Part shown: positions 49,543 to 59,058 of the stretch, piece after piece | Layout of the letters: every line of letters begins with the position of its first letter | How positions within the stretch are numbered: the first letter of the stretch is position 1 | Assembly: GCA_024256265.1 (NCBI GenBank) | Contig: JACGUK010000006.1 | Location: 1-64,000 of the forward strand | DNA from: an archaeon | Lineage (GTDB): Archaea > Thermoproteota > Nitrososphaeria > Nitrososphaerales > JACAEJ01 | DNA length: 64,000 bases | Direction of reading: 5' to 3' | Translations under genes and position numbers: made by a program | Notes under the pieces: generated by a model | What the model saw: the letters and a program-made list of their open reading frames with translations, nothing else | The model's database searches: none | Told to the model about the DNA's origin: nothing

Positions 49543-50856
49543 ATGCCAGCAAAGCCGCATTTGAATATTGTAATCTGTGGGCACATCGACCATGGGAAAT
49601 CGAATTTTCTCTACGACCTTGGCACGGTTGATGCACGCGCAATAGAGGAGTATGCAAAAGAGTCTGAGAAGGCTGGTAGGGGAGATACCTTCAAGTTCGC
49701 TTGGGTTTTAGATAAATTGAAGGATGAACGTGAGAGAGGAATCACCATTGATCTCGCTTTCCAGAAGTTTGAAACGGACAAATATTTCTTCACACTCATA
49801 GATGCACCAGGTCATAGGGACTTCGTCAAGAATATGATTACAGGAGCAAGTCAAGCTGATGCTGCCGTATTAGTGGTATCTGCAAAGAAAGGTGAGTATG
49901 AGGTAGGCATAGGTCCTGGGGGGCAGACCCGTGAACATGCCTTCCTTCTGAGGACATTAGGAGTAAACCAAGTAGTAGTACTCCTAAATAAGTTCGATGA
50001 CTTCACTGTTAACTATAACAAGGAGAGGTATGAAGAGGTCAAGGCAGGAGTGGAGAAGCTTCTCAAGACAGTAGGTTACGATGTGAAGAAGATTCAATTT
50101 ATACCAGCCTCGGGCTGGACTGGTGAAAATCTTATCAAAAAATCAGAAAAGATGACATGGTATATCGGTCCTACATTATACGAAGCTCTTGATCAATTGG
50201 TCGAGCCTTCAAAGCCTATCGATAAGCCTCTTCGCATCCCTATTCAGGATGTCTATTCCATCACAGGCGTAGGTACAGTTCCAGTAGGAAGAGTAGAGAC
50301 AGGTGTAGTCAAAGTTGGAGATACAGTAGTAATAGCACCTTCTATGATAACAGCAGAAGTCAAGTCCATAGAAACACATCATGCAGGCATTCCTCAAGCC
50401 ATACCTGGCGATAACATAGGCTTCAACCTAAGAGGGGTTGCCAAAAAGGATCTTAAAAGAGGAGATGTAGTTGGTCATCCTACTAGCCCGCCTACAGTAG
50501 CAAGAGAGTTCATAGCTCAGATAATAATCGTATTCCATCCAACAGCGGTAGCAGCAGGATACACTCCTGTATTGCATGCTCATACTGCTCAGGTAGCTGC
50601 TCAGATTACAGAAATGATATCAAAGATAGACCCAAGGTCTGGGCAAGTAGTAGAGGAGAAGCCTAAATCTCTCAAGACAGGAGATTCAGCCATAATCAGG
50701 ATTCAGCCTGTAAGACCTCTTTGCATAGAGCTCTATAAGGATATGCCAGAGCTAGGGCGTTTCGCTCTTAGAGACATGGGCACAACTATAGCTGCAGGAG
50801 TTGTAAAAGAAATTACCCAAAAATGGACTGCAGAGAAGGTAGAAGCAAAGGCCTAA
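49543..50856 (+). CDS. tuf: Translation elongation factor 1 alpha
   Basis: A 437-residue GTPase that delivers aminoacyl-tRNA to the ribosome. G1 is GHIDHGKSNF, G3 is DAPGHRDFVKNMI and G4 is NKFDD. Domains II and III follow with GVGTVPVGRVETGVVK and the C-terminal GRFALRDMGTTIAAGVV. The S10 gene is 0.8 kb downstream; here a minus-strand membrane gene interrupts the usual EF-1alpha/S10 pair. Confidence 0.97.
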   Translation: MPAKPHLNIVICGHIDHGKSNFLYDLGTVDARAIEEYAKESEKAGRGDTFKFAWVLDKLKDERERGITIDLAFQKFETDKYFFTLIDAPGHRDFVKNMITGASQADAAVLVVSAKKGEYEVGIGPGGQTREHAFLLRTLGVNQVVVLLNKFDDFTVNYNKERYEEVKAGVEKLLKTVGYDVKKIQFIPASGWTGENLIKKSEKMTWYIGPTLYEALDQLVEPSKPIDKPLRIPIQDVYSITGVGTVPVGRVETGVVKVGDTVVIAPSMITAEVKSIETHHAGIPQAIPGDNIGFNLRGVAKKDLKRGDVVGHPTSPPTVAREFIAQIIIVFHPTAVAAGYTPVLHAHTAQVAAQITEMISKIDPRSGQVVEEKPKSLKTGDSAIIRIQPVRPLCIELYKDMPELGRFALRDMGTTIAAGVVKEITQKWTAEKVEAKA

Positions 50857-51002
50857 CCATAGTTAAATCTAGTTATTATAAGTAAAAAGTACATGGTAGT
50901 CGTACTAGGCAAGCCTGTTGAAAGATGGAAATGCATCTGCGAACTCTACAATGCTCTATATTGCAAGGTGGAAAGAGATCACGCCAATGGACATAGAGAA
51001 AA

Positions 51003-51581
51003 TTAGCTTGTAATATTTATGAATAAAGGTGTTATGAATGCCTCTATGAAGGCTGATAAGAGAAAGAGGGGCAAGATGTAAAGGATAAAGAACCTCAGTC
51101 CATTTTTCAACTCAGATTTTAGCTTAACATCTTTACCATCAAGTTTAAGGACTGTCTGAACGCCCATCCTTAAGCCTATGGCAACGCTCAGCAGGAAGAT
51201 AGGCATCTCTATTATTCCATGTGGGAGTATTGCTGATAATATGAAAGCCAGCCCTTTCTCCTTCACAGCATCAAAAAAGATCATTCCTATCAAAAGACCA
51301 TTGATAGTGACGAAGAGCAAAGGGATTATAGCAAAGAAAAAGCCAAGTAATATTGCGAATAAGCTTTTTATGGAATTGTTCAGAAATACAAAGAGCATTA
51401 AGGTGAAGGGGTCTAGTTCTACAGCCCATTGGAATGAACCTTCAAGCTCACCAAGGATGCTCAATTGAAGATACTCTGCGATTAAGTATCCTATTATTGT
51501 GGAAAAGATGAAGAGGATTGAACCTACAATCATGTAATACTTGAGCTTGTAGAGATAATGCTTGGTATCATTAATTGCCAT
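51003..51581 (-). CDS. SpoIIM-like (DUF95) membrane protein
   Basis: A 192-residue protein with about five transmembrane segments. FLNNSIKSLFAILLGFFFAIIPLLFVTINGLLIGMIF and the ILPHGIIEMPIFLLSVAIGLRMG block are typical of the stage II sporulation protein M family, common in Archaea where its role is unknown. It lies convergent between EF-1alpha and S10. Confidence 0.85.
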   Translation of the reverse strand: MAINDTKHYLYKLKYYMIVGSILFIFSTIIGYLIAEYLQLSILGELEGSFQWAVELDPFTLMLFVFLNNSIKSLFAILLGFFFAIIPLLFVTINGLLIGMIFFDAVKEKGLAFILSAILPHGIIEMPIFLLSVAIGLRMGVQTVLKLDGKDVKLKSELKNGLRFFILYILPLFLLSAFIEAFITPLFINITS

Positions 51582-51692
51582 ATTATTATAACTCTAAAAC
51601 TAATATTTATGCAATATTTTTGTAAAGAATGAGATCAATAAATCCTACCAAGGATAAGCCTTAAAAGATGGCTTATTGAAAGATTTTATGCT

Positions 51693-52007
51693 ATGCCTCA
51701 ATTCGCTAGGATAAAGCTCACAAGTACAAATCTAAGCAACTTGGAGCAAGTCTGTAAGGAGATAAAAGAGATTACTGATAAGACTGGTATAAAGGTTAGG
51801 GGACCTCTTCCTCTACCAACAAAAAGGCTTAAAGTAGTAACAAGAAAAGCGCCCAGTGGTCAAGGTACTCATACATTCGATAAATGGGAGATGAGAATTC
51901 ATCGAAGGCTTATAGACTTAGATGCTGATGATAGGACTATGCGCCAACTAATGAGGCTAAGAGTTCCTGATGATGTCTTCATAGAAGTAAATCTATCAAC
52001 TAAATGA
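51693..52007 (+). CDS. rps10: Ribosomal protein S10 (uS10)
   Basis: A 104-residue small-subunit protein: ARIKLTSTNLSNLEQVCKEI, GPLPLPTKRLKVVTRKAPSGQGTHTFDKWEMRIHRRLIDL. Typical length. It normally follows EF-1alpha directly; here a convergent SpoIIM-like gene separates them, so it probably has its own promoter. Confidence 0.96.
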   Translation: MPQFARIKLTSTNLSNLEQVCKEIKEITDKTGIKVRGPLPLPTKRLKVVTRKAPSGQGTHTFDKWEMRIHRRLIDLDADDRTMRQLMRLRVPDDVFIEVNLSTK

Positions 52008-52092
52008 ATATGATGAGTTATGGAGAATTTATCAAGCAAGGTATTAGTAAAGGGAGAATGTCTTTTTATTTTTAATTAATCCTAGAATATTT

Positions 52093-52143
52093 CCAATAAG
52101 ATAAGCTTTATTAATAAACTTATACAATCTATGCCGAAATAAA
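52093..52143 (+). promoter_or_regulatory. Shared 51-bp promoter/leader of beta-helix copy 2
   Basis: Matches the minus-strand region 43418-43468 at 44 of 51 positions. GCTTTATTA at 52105-52113 is the probable TATA box, about 35 bp before the ATG. Confidence 0.65.
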
Positions 52144-54249
52144 ATGAAGAAAATCATAGGAACTATTACTATAGCAATGCTCCTAATGATGCCATTTCTT
52201 CTCATGATACCAATATCAGTAATTGCACAGCCCACTATGAAGTTATCAGATGCAGTAGGTGGAGGTACTGGCGGTACATTTTACCTAAATCCAAGTATTC
52301 TGTATACTGGAGGAGTTACAATATCTGGAGATACTAGAATATATGGTCAAGGTGCAATGATAGATTTAGAGGAAGAAAGCATAACAGTTACAGATGCATA
52401 CTTGTATATTGAGAGATGTGTTCTCACGAATGGTACTGATGGTGGTACAGACTATTATGGTGCTCTTGAGTTCTATGATGATGCAAGTGGATTCGTATAC
52501 AATAACATAATAGTTGACAGCGATTATGATGGCATACACATAGAGGACTGTGATAAGTATGAGATAATAATAAAGGAGAACTCTATACTTTACAGCTCTT
52601 ATGCAGGCATATACTTCGAAGACTCAACAGACATAACCATACTTGAGAATATAATAAAGAACAATAACTATGGCATATATGGTGATAATCAGGATCTGAT
52701 GTATGATGGGGATTGGCTTCCTGAAGTAAACGAACTGCACAACATATTGATAAAGGGAAACAACATAGGAGTAAGTTTCAGTGAGAACATATACCTTGAA
52801 TACGTGAACGGTATATCGATAGCATCGAACCTGATATACAGCAACTTTGATGGTGATGGCATAGAGCTAGGAGACTGTCCAATAGTATCTATAACATACA
52901 ACAAGATATTCTCAAACTATTACTATCAAATCTACTACTGGGGAGACGATGAGTGGCCAATTGTAGATGTTGATGGAACTGATGTAGAAGTAGAATTAAG
53001 CTTGACGATAAGCTACAATAAGATATTCGGCGCTTATTATGACGATTACGGTCTTATCTATGCTGAGTACACACAGAATGTAGTAATAACGTACAATGAG
53101 ATGGGAGGGTCTTATGGATATGGCATTGAGCTATATGGATACGATGAGGACTTCTTGATGGAGCCTGTACTCATAGCATACAATACAATAGGTTATTGTG
53201 AATTAGAGCAGATATACATGGACTACGTATCAGACGTATCCATCCTATTCAACAAGATGACAGGAGGAGCATACTATGCTATAGAGATATACGGTGAAGG
53301 CTATGGTGAAGGTCTAATCATAAAGGGAAACGTCATAACTGATACCTTCGACTATGCTATGGAGATAGTTGACTTCGGTGCTCCTGTAATAATAGAATAT
53401 AACACGATTCTGAGGACTGGTTATGGAATAGAGTTACATAACTGTGAGAACCCACAGATAATCTACAACACTATAATGTACTCATGGGATTGGTACTCGC
53501 TTTCACTCGCGGGTTGTGTTGATGGAGGAAGAGTAGCATACAACACTATAGCATACAATACAGGCTATGGCATTGATATATATGTTGGCTGTGAAGGCAT
53601 AGTAGTTGAGTACAACAATGTAATAGGTAATAGTGTATATGGTATCGTTGTCTCTGATAGTGATGATATAACAATACAGTACAACAATATACACAACAAC
53701 TACTATGATGGAATATACTGGCATGATAGCTCTGGTCTGATATCCAACAACATAATAGGACATACTGATGGCAATCTAATATCAGGACAATGGTATGGAA
53801 TACTCATATCTAGTACTGAAACAACAACGATAAGTGATAACATAATAATTGGCAACTATGATGGCATATACTGCAGTAATTCAAACCCGACTATAGTAAG
53901 GAACTACATAGCAAACAATGTATATGGTATTTACCTTCTAGATATTGAGGGTGATGATCCAGACCCAACAATAGGTGGTAGCTATGATAACAGAAACTAC
54001 ATAATAAGGAACTATGCGGATGGTATATACATAAATGATGAGCAATCAGACCCTGTAATAAACTACAACAACATATACGGCAATGTTAATTATGGAATTA
54101 ATAACTGGGCTGCAGATACAGTAATCGATGATGCAGTGAATAACTGGTGGGGTGCTATTGATGGTCCAGGAGGAGTAGGTCCTGGCTCTGGGGATGAAGT
54201 AACAGATTACGTAGACTATATACCTTGGCTAACTGCACCAATACCATGA
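52144..54249 (+). CDS. Large secreted NosD-like parallel beta-helix protein, copy 2
   Basis: A 701-residue paralogue of the 41258 gene in opposite orientation. The signal peptide and the first ~120 residues are nearly identical, as is the C-terminal NNWWGAIDGP...DYIPWLTAPIP end. The repeat body has diverged and is much richer in Tyr (runs such as SYGYGIELYGYDED). It is also strongly acidic. No membrane anchor or sorting motif is seen. Probably an extracellular structural or glycan-binding protein; the divergence of the repeat body suggests variable surface exposure. Confidence 0.85.
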   Translation: MKKIIGTITIAMLLMMPFLLMIPISVIAQPTMKLSDAVGGGTGGTFYLNPSILYTGGVTISGDTRIYGQGAMIDLEEESITVTDAYLYIERCVLTNGTDGGTDYYGALEFYDDASGFVYNNIIVDSDYDGIHIEDCDKYEIIIKENSILYSSYAGIYFEDSTDITILENIIKNNNYGIYGDNQDLMYDGDWLPEVNELHNILIKGNNIGVSFSENIYLEYVNGISIASNLIYSNFDGDGIELGDCPIVSITYNKIFSNYYYQIYYWGDDEWPIVDVDGTDVEVELSLTISYNKIFGAYYDDYGLIYAEYTQNVVITYNEMGGSYGYGIELYGYDEDFLMEPVLIAYNTIGYCELEQIYMDYVSDVSILFNKMTGGAYYAIEIYGEGYGEGLIIKGNVITDTFDYAMEIVDFGAPVIIEYNTILRTGYGIELHNCENPQIIYNTIMYSWDWYSLSLAGCVDGGRVAYNTIAYNTGYGIDIYVGCEGIVVEYNNVIGNSVYGIVVSDSDDITIQYNNIHNNYYDGIYWHDSSGLISNNIIGHTDGNLISGQWYGILISSTETTTISDNIIIGNYDGIYCSNSNPTIVRNYIANNVYGIYLLDIEGDDPDPTIGGSYDNRNYIIRNYADGIYINDEQSDPVINYNNIYGNVNYGINNWAADTVIDDAVNNWWGAIDGPGGVGPGSGDEVTDYVDYIPWLTAPIP

Positions 54250-54315
54250 ACTAACCACTCCCTTTATTTTTTGTAGAATATTTTAATGAGGTTTTATACA
54301 GATTAGCATATCATA

Positions 54316-54413
54316 AAAGTCGATGTTTTCAAGAATAACTGGTGGGGAGTGCTGATGATCCTAACTCTAGACCATCAGCTGGAGACTACATACCATGGCT
54401 TACAGCACCTATA
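54316..54413 (+). pseudogene. 3' remnant of a third beta-helix gene
   Basis: Frames separated by one base read VDVFKNNWWG and then SADDPN...AGDYIPWLTAPI, which match the last ~35 residues of the two intact copies. No head or repeat body precedes it, so only the tail survives. It lies 70 bp after copy 2 in a 334-bp gap; the rest of that gap (to 54583) shows only an AT-rich promoter-like stretch near 54443 and a 24-codon TTG frame at 54484 that I do not call. Confidence 0.7.
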
Positions 54414-54583
54414 CGTAAAATAATCTCCAATTCAATATATCCGTTATAATTTATAAATTTTAGCATATTGTTGTTTGTATGCTTTGAAACTTACAGATCA
54501 GCTAAAGAAGATTTTATTAGACAATAAAGAATTAAAGCCGATAAAGTTATTGATCTGATCATCTAAAGAGAAGGTTGAGTATA

Positions 54584-55279
54584 ATGAGGATAGCCATTTT
54601 AGGAGGTACAGGAGACTTTGGCAGAGGCTTAGCATTAAGATGGGCAAGATTTCATGATATGATCATTGGTTCTAGAGATGAAAATAAAGCTAAGGCATTT
54701 GCAGAGGATTATAGGAAAGAAGCAGAAAAGCATTATAGGGATGAGATGAAGGGTAGCATAGTGGGCTATGATAACTTTCAGGCAGCAAAAATCTCTGAAA
54801 TAATAGTATTCTCCGTGCCACATGAGGATTTGATAAATTTCACTCGATCTTTGAAACCTTTTATAACTAATGATAAGATCATAATATCTCCTATTGTGCC
54901 TTTGAATAGGGATGATAAGTGCTACAAATATGTACCCTATACTATAAGTGAAACATTAAAAAAATCAATTGTATATGCTTCAGCAGCAGAGGTCATCTCC
55001 TTTGAACTAGGGTCAAAGCGAATAGTCTCAACTTTTCACACTATGCCTGCGAAGAAGCTCTGTAACCTCAAGCTAAGCCTTGATTGTGATGCCCTTATGG
55101 CGAGTGATGATATTGAAGCCGTCGATAAAGTTTCAGATCTAATATCACAAATTCCCAATCTGCGCCCTATCTATGCAGGACCTTTAGATGTGTCTAGACT
55201 ATTGGAAGCACTCACGGCCCTTTTGATGAATTTAAGACATTATAGCAAGATCAAAGAGCCATCGATCAAGATAGTTTGA
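54584..55279 (+). CDS. npdG: F420-dependent NADP reductase-like protein
   Basis: A 231-residue Rossmann protein. MRIAILGGTGDFGRGLALRWA is the dinucleotide motif, IIGSRDENKAKAFA binds the phosphate, and the middle IIVFSVPHEDLINF and NDKIIISPIVPL segments fit F420:NADP oxidoreductase. It would move hydride between F420H2 and NADP. The middle insertion with FHTMPAKKLCNL is usual. ATG 54584 was chosen over the TTG three codons upstream. Confidence 0.85.
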   Translation: MRIAILGGTGDFGRGLALRWARFHDMIIGSRDENKAKAFAEDYRKEAEKHYRDEMKGSIVGYDNFQAAKISEIIVFSVPHEDLINFTRSLKPFITNDKIIISPIVPLNRDDKCYKYVPYTISETLKKSIVYASAAEVISFELGSKRIVSTFHTMPAKKLCNLKLSLDCDALMASDDIEAVDKVSDLISQIPNLRPIYAGPLDVSRLLEALTALLMNLRHYSKIKEPSIKIV

Positions 55280-55373
55280 AGAGTTTCCAAATTAGGTCAT
55301 CTCATCAGAATGATAATTTTTTATAGTAAAAGCATAAAAGCACATAATCTTAACTCTCGGTAGAGCGATCAAA

Positions 55374-55913
55374 ATGCAGAGCAAAGTTGAGTATATAACA
55401 CTGGAACTCCCAAATGGTGTTACAGCAAAGTTAGATAATAATATGCTTGCTATTAAGGGACCTTTGGGCGAGTGTAGAAAGGACATCTCTAAGATAAAGG
55501 CTCAAGTCTCACATGAAGGGAATAAGATATTAATTCGACCATTAGGTAAGAAGAGGTCTGATGTCAGCGTTGCCAATACTGCTAGATCGATCATAAGGAA
55601 TATGATCAGAGGCGTGACAAAAGTTTTCACTTATAAACTCAAAGTAGTATTTGCACACTTCCCAGTTTCTGTCAAAGTGAAGGGTAAAGAAGTAATAATC
55701 GAGAACTTCTATGGAGAAAGGTCTCCACGCATAGCGAAGATAGTAGGTGACTGCCAAGTGACTGTTGAGGGCGATGACATCATAGTCAAAGGTATATCAT
55801 TAGAGGATGTGGGTCAAACAGCAGCCAATATAGAGCAAGTAACTGCTGTGAAAAGAAAGGATCAGAGGGTTTTTCTTGATGGAATATACATTTATGAGAA
55901 GGGGAGAGGTTAG
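55374..55913 (+). CDS. rpl6: Ribosomal protein L6 (uL6)
   Basis: A 179-residue large-subunit protein with two similar alpha-beta domains: GVTAKLDNNMLAIKGPLGECRKDI, and the C-terminal IVKGISLEDVGQTAANIEQ. It starts the ribosomal run here; S8, S14 and L5, which usually precede it, are not upstream. An own promoter is expected in 55280-55373. Confidence 0.96.
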   Translation: MQSKVEYITLELPNGVTAKLDNNMLAIKGPLGECRKDISKIKAQVSHEGNKILIRPLGKKRSDVSVANTARSIIRNMIRGVTKVFTYKLKVVFAHFPVSVKVKGKEVIIENFYGERSPRIAKIVGDCQVTVEGDDIIVKGISLEDVGQTAANIEQVTAVKRKDQRVFLDGIYIYEKGRG

Positions 55914-55917
55914 TAAG

Positions 55918-56376
55918 ATGGTAAAGAAAACTACTTCCAAAAAGAAAACAAAAGCAAAAAGAAAGAGTAAAGTGAATTTAAAGGAGCTCTTGAAGTTAAG
56001 AGAGAGTATAGATGATAAGCGCCCAGAATTCGTGAGGCAAGAGTCATGGAGATATAAGAGACTAAATGAGAAATGGAGAAAACCAAAGGGCATAGATAGT
56101 AAGATGCGCCTTAAGGTTAAAGGCTGGCCTAAGATAGTAAAAGTTGGCTATAGAGGACCAAAGATAGCAAGGGGGATTCATCCCTCTGGATATAGAGATA
56201 TACTCGTTCATAACATAGATGAACTTAAAGGGCTTAATCCTAAGACAGACGCTGCTCGATTGGCATCAGGGTTAGGAGCTAAGAAGCGTGCTGAACTGAT
56301 AGAAAAGGCAAAAGAACTGGGCATAAAAGTCTTAAACCCAAGAGGTATTAAAAAAGTTAAAGAAGTAGAAGCTTAA
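55918..56376 (+). CDS. rpl32e: Ribosomal protein L32e (eL32)
   Basis: A 152-residue basic protein: a Lys-rich tail (KKTTSKKKTKAKRK), then RPEFVRQESWRYKRL and KVGYRGPKIARGIHPSGYRDILVHN. The conserved core and C-terminus are complete. ATG 55918 is used because it follows the L6 stop by four bases; an upstream in-frame ATG would overlap L6. Confidence 0.95.
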   Translation: MVKKTTSKKKTKAKRKSKVNLKELLKLRESIDDKRPEFVRQESWRYKRLNEKWRKPKGIDSKMRLKVKGWPKIVKVGYRGPKIARGIHPSGYRDILVHNIDELKGLNPKTDAARLASGLGAKKRAELIEKAKELGIKVLNPRGIKKVKEVEA

Positions 56377-56434
56377 TCAATATTAAAAATTGGCAATTAG
56401 ATTGAGCTTTTAAGGCTAAAAGGTGCTATAAAGA

Positions 56435-56881
56435 TTGAACTTAAGTAACAAAAAGGAAATGGCTGCAAAAGTCCTTAATGTAGGGGTAAACAGAGTTAGA
56501 ATTGACCCTGAAAATCTCGAAAGAATAGCTGATGCCATTACGAGGGATGATATAAGAGCCCTCATCAGAGAAGGCATAATCTGGGCTGAGCCCGTTAAGG
56601 GTATATCTCGAGGTCGCATTAGAAGGAAAAGGGCTTTAAAGAAGAAGCGTGGGAGAGGTAGTGGCTCGAAGGAAGGCTCTATTGGTGCTAGATCGCCAAG
56701 AAAGAGGTTATGGGTTACAAAGGTTCGGTCTATAAGAAGCCATTTGAAGAAAGCTAGAGAGAGGGGTGATATAACAGGTGATGTGTTTGACAAGCTTTAT
56801 TTACAGATTAAAGGCGGTCAGATCAGATCGATCAAGCATCTTAAAGAGCAGATAAGCTTGTTGAGCAGGAGTAGAAGGTGA
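56435..56881 (+). CDS. rpl19e: Ribosomal protein L19e (eL19)
   Basis: A 148-residue protein with a long basic helix. NLSNKKEMAAKVLNVGVNRVRIDPE and GIIWAEPVKGISRGRIRRKRALKKKRGRGSGSKEGS are characteristic. It begins at TTG 56435 and its stop overlaps the L18 start (GTGA). Confidence 0.95.
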   Translation: MNLSNKKEMAAKVLNVGVNRVRIDPENLERIADAITRDDIRALIREGIIWAEPVKGISRGRIRRKRALKKKRGRGSGSKEGSIGARSPRKRLWVTKVRSIRSHLKKARERGDITGDVFDKLYLQIKGGQIRSIKHLKEQISLLSRSRR

Positions 56882-57480
56882 AGATTATGAATGATAGCTA
56901 TGCTCCAATCATACGTAGGAGGCGAGAGGGCAAGACGAATTATAGAAAGAGGAGAGCGATAATCCTAAGCCGATTGCCCTTTGTATATGCATTCATAAGT
57001 GGAAAGAATATTTTAGTTCAGATATTATCGCCTCAAAAAGAAGGCGATGTAGCTTTGGCATCAGCCCATTCAAGGGAGTTGATAAAGTTTGGATGGATGG
57101 GTTCAAGAAAGAATATCCCAGCAGCATATCTCACAGGATTATTGGCTGGGCTCAAAGCTAAAGATAAGGTAGATGAAGCTATATTATACATAGGATTAAG
57201 AAGGTTTGTGCCAAACTCACGTATCACAGCTGTAGTCAAGGGGCTATTGGATGCAGGTGTATCCATATCTATAGATCATGAGACTTTACCTTCTGAAGAA
57301 AGACTCAAAGGCAAGCATATAGCTGATTATGCTAAGTACTTACTTGAGAAGGATAAAGTCCTTTACAATGAAAGATTCTCAAGTCTTATTAGCAAAGCTC
57401 TTAAACCAGAGTCGATTCCAGAGCATTTTAAAGATGTCCGTAAGAAGATAATGGAAGGATTTGAAGTGAGGAAGGCATGA
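56878..57480 (+). CDS. rpl18: Ribosomal protein L18 (uL18)
   Basis: A 200-residue 5S rRNA-binding protein: IIRRRREGKTNYRKRRAIILSRLPF, then GWMGSRKNIPAAYLTGLLAGLKAK. The start is GTG 56878, or ATG 56887. It overlaps S5 by ATGA. Confidence 0.95.
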   Translation: MKIMNDSYAPIIRRRREGKTNYRKRRAIILSRLPFVYAFISGKNILVQILSPQKEGDVALASAHSRELIKFGWMGSRKNIPAAYLTGLLAGLKAKDKVDEAILYIGLRRFVPNSRITAVVKGLLDAGVSISIDHETLPSEERLKGKHIADYAKYLLEKDKVLYNERFSSLISKALKPESIPEHFKDVRKKIMEGFEVRKA

Positions 57481-58094
57481 GTGAAAAAGCTATTCAATCT
57501 TGGATGCCTAGAACTAGATTAGGAAATCTTGTGGTAGAAGGGAAGATCGCTTCATTAGAAGAGATTTTTGAGAGTGGCATGAAGATAAAGGAGCCGGAGA
57601 TAGTCAAGAAACTTCTACCAGATTTAAAGACTGCTCTAATTGGGGCAGGGATAGTTCAAAAGCAGACAGATGCAGGCGAGCTAACTAGGTTTAAAGCAGT
57701 AATGGCTTTAGGGAATGAAAAGGGTTGGTTCGGTGTTGGCAAAGGAAAAGCCAGTCAGATGAGGTTAGCCATAGATAAGGCAACAAATAGTGCTCTATTG
57801 AGCATAATTCCTGTAAAACTTGGCTGTGGTAGTTGGGAATGCAGGTGTATGACCCCTCATTCGATCCCGTTTAAGGCTATAGGCAAGTGTGGCAGTGTAA
57901 GAATAGTGATAATCCCAGGTCCAAGGGGGCTTGGGCTTGTGGCTGGAGAAAAAGTAAGGAATTTGATATCTTTAGCTGGAATTAAAGATGCTTGGACAAG
58001 GACTTATGGTTCCACTAGCACTGTATCTTCAATAGCATACGCAGTGTACGATGCTTTAAAGAAAATCCATGGTCTTAGCATGGTGCAGAGGTGA
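57477..58094 (+). CDS. rps5: Ribosomal protein S5 (uS5)
   Basis: A 205-residue small-subunit protein. The double-stranded RNA-binding part is MALGNEKGWFGVGKGKASQMRLAI, and the C-terminal domain has IPFKAIGKCGSVRIVIIPGPRGLGLVAGEKVR. It is coupled to L18 and L30. Confidence 0.96.
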   Translation: MSEKAIQSWMPRTRLGNLVVEGKIASLEEIFESGMKIKEPEIVKKLLPDLKTALIGAGIVQKQTDAGELTRFKAVMALGNEKGWFGVGKGKASQMRLAIDKATNSALLSIIPVKLGCGSWECRCMTPHSIPFKAIGKCGSVRIVIIPGPRGLGLVAGEKVRNLISLAGIKDAWTRTYGSTSTVSSIAYAVYDALKKIHGLSMVQR

Positions 58095-58098
58095 AACC

Positions 58099-58566
58099 TT
58101 GGTTAATAACCTTCTTGTTGTAAGACTTCGTGGTACTATAAATGTTCGAGAGCCTGTAAAAAGGAATCTTGAGCAACTTCATCTGACAAAAAGATTTAGG
58201 GCAACCATAATCCCAGATACTCCTGACTATAGAGGCATGCTTATAGCTGCTAAAGATCATGTTGCATGGTGCCCTATAAATTCCTCTTTCATTTCAAAAT
58301 TGATTAAAGGGAGAGGTCGAAAGGAAGGATGGAAGCCTTTAAGATTAAAGGAGATTAAAGAGATGAATTTTAAGAGCTTTAGTGATCTGGCAAAATCCTT
58401 AGAGAAAGGAGAGATTGTTTTAAAAGAGGTTAAGGGAATGAAACCTTTTTTCGCTTTATCGCCACCAAGAGGAGGCTTTAAGCGCTCAACTAGGCGTATG
58501 TATGCTCAAGGAGGAATCTTGGGTGAGAATCCTGAACTCATCTCTATCGTTGAAAAGATGATCTAG
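58099..58566 (+). CDS. rpl30: Ribosomal protein L30 (uL30)
   Basis: A 155-residue archaeal-length L30: NNLLVVRLRGTINVREPVKRNLEQL and, near the end, KPFFALSPPRGGFKRSTRR. I set the start at TTG 58099 because GAGGTGA lies four bases upstream, overlapping the S5 stop; an in-frame ATG ten codons earlier would lie inside S5. Confidence 0.94.
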   Translation: MVNNLLVVRLRGTINVREPVKRNLEQLHLTKRFRATIIPDTPDYRGMLIAAKDHVAWCPINSSFISKLIKGRGRKEGWKPLRLKEIKEMNFKSFSDLAKSLEKGEIVLKEVKGMKPFFALSPPRGGFKRSTRRMYAQGGILGENPELISIVEKMI

Positions 58567-58618
58567 CCTTCATATGATAATCTTTTAATTTATTATCAGT
58601 TTAAAATAGGTGCTGAAG

Positions 58619-59053
58619 ATGCCCACTCGGTTGAGAAAAACTAGGAAATTAAGAGGGTCGAGGACTGTTGGCTATGGACAAATAGGCCAGCATAGAAAGA
58701 GCGGTAGCAGGGGAGGAAAAGGCAAAGCTGGTCTTCATAAGCATAAATGGAGCTGGACTGTCAAGTATGCACCAAATCACTTTGGAAGAGATAGCTTTAA
58801 GCCACCCAATAGAGCCATAGTCAAAAGATGGATAAATATTGGTCGATTGAATGAAATATATGATGAGCTATTAAAGAGTGATAAGATTGAGAAAAAGGAT
58901 GATAAAGTCTTGATAGACCTTATTGATTTAGGCTATGATAAGCTTCTTGGAGATGGCGAGATTGAACACCCTTACTATGTTATAGCCAGATCCTTCACAA
59001 AAAGTGCAAAGGATAAAATAGAAAAGGCTGGAGGAGTATTAGAAATAAGGTAA
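58619..59053 (+). CDS. rpl15: Ribosomal protein L15 (uL15)
   Basis: A 144-residue protein: PTRLRKTRKLRGSRTVGYGQ, HRKSGSRGGKGKAGLHKHKW, then a C-terminal YYVIARSFTKSAKDKIEKAGG. ATG 58619 is supported by the family N-terminus; a GTG three codons earlier is in frame. It directly precedes secY. Confidence 0.95.
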   Translation: MPTRLRKTRKLRGSRTVGYGQIGQHRKSGSRGGKGKAGLHKHKWSWTVKYAPNHFGRDSFKPPNRAIVKRWINIGRLNEIYDELLKSDKIEKKDDKVLIDLIDLGYDKLLGDGEIEHPYYVIARSFTKSAKDKIEKAGGVLEIR

Positions 59054-59058
59054 AGAAG

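Noticed and set aside
50893..51006. 37-codon ATG frame after EF-1alpha
   Set aside because: No ribosome binding site, overlaps the end of the SpoIIM-like gene, and shows no recognisable motif.
43418..52143. Segment between the inverted beta-helix genes considered as a composite transposon
   Set aside because: No transposase, no target-site duplications, and the content is essential housekeeping genes.
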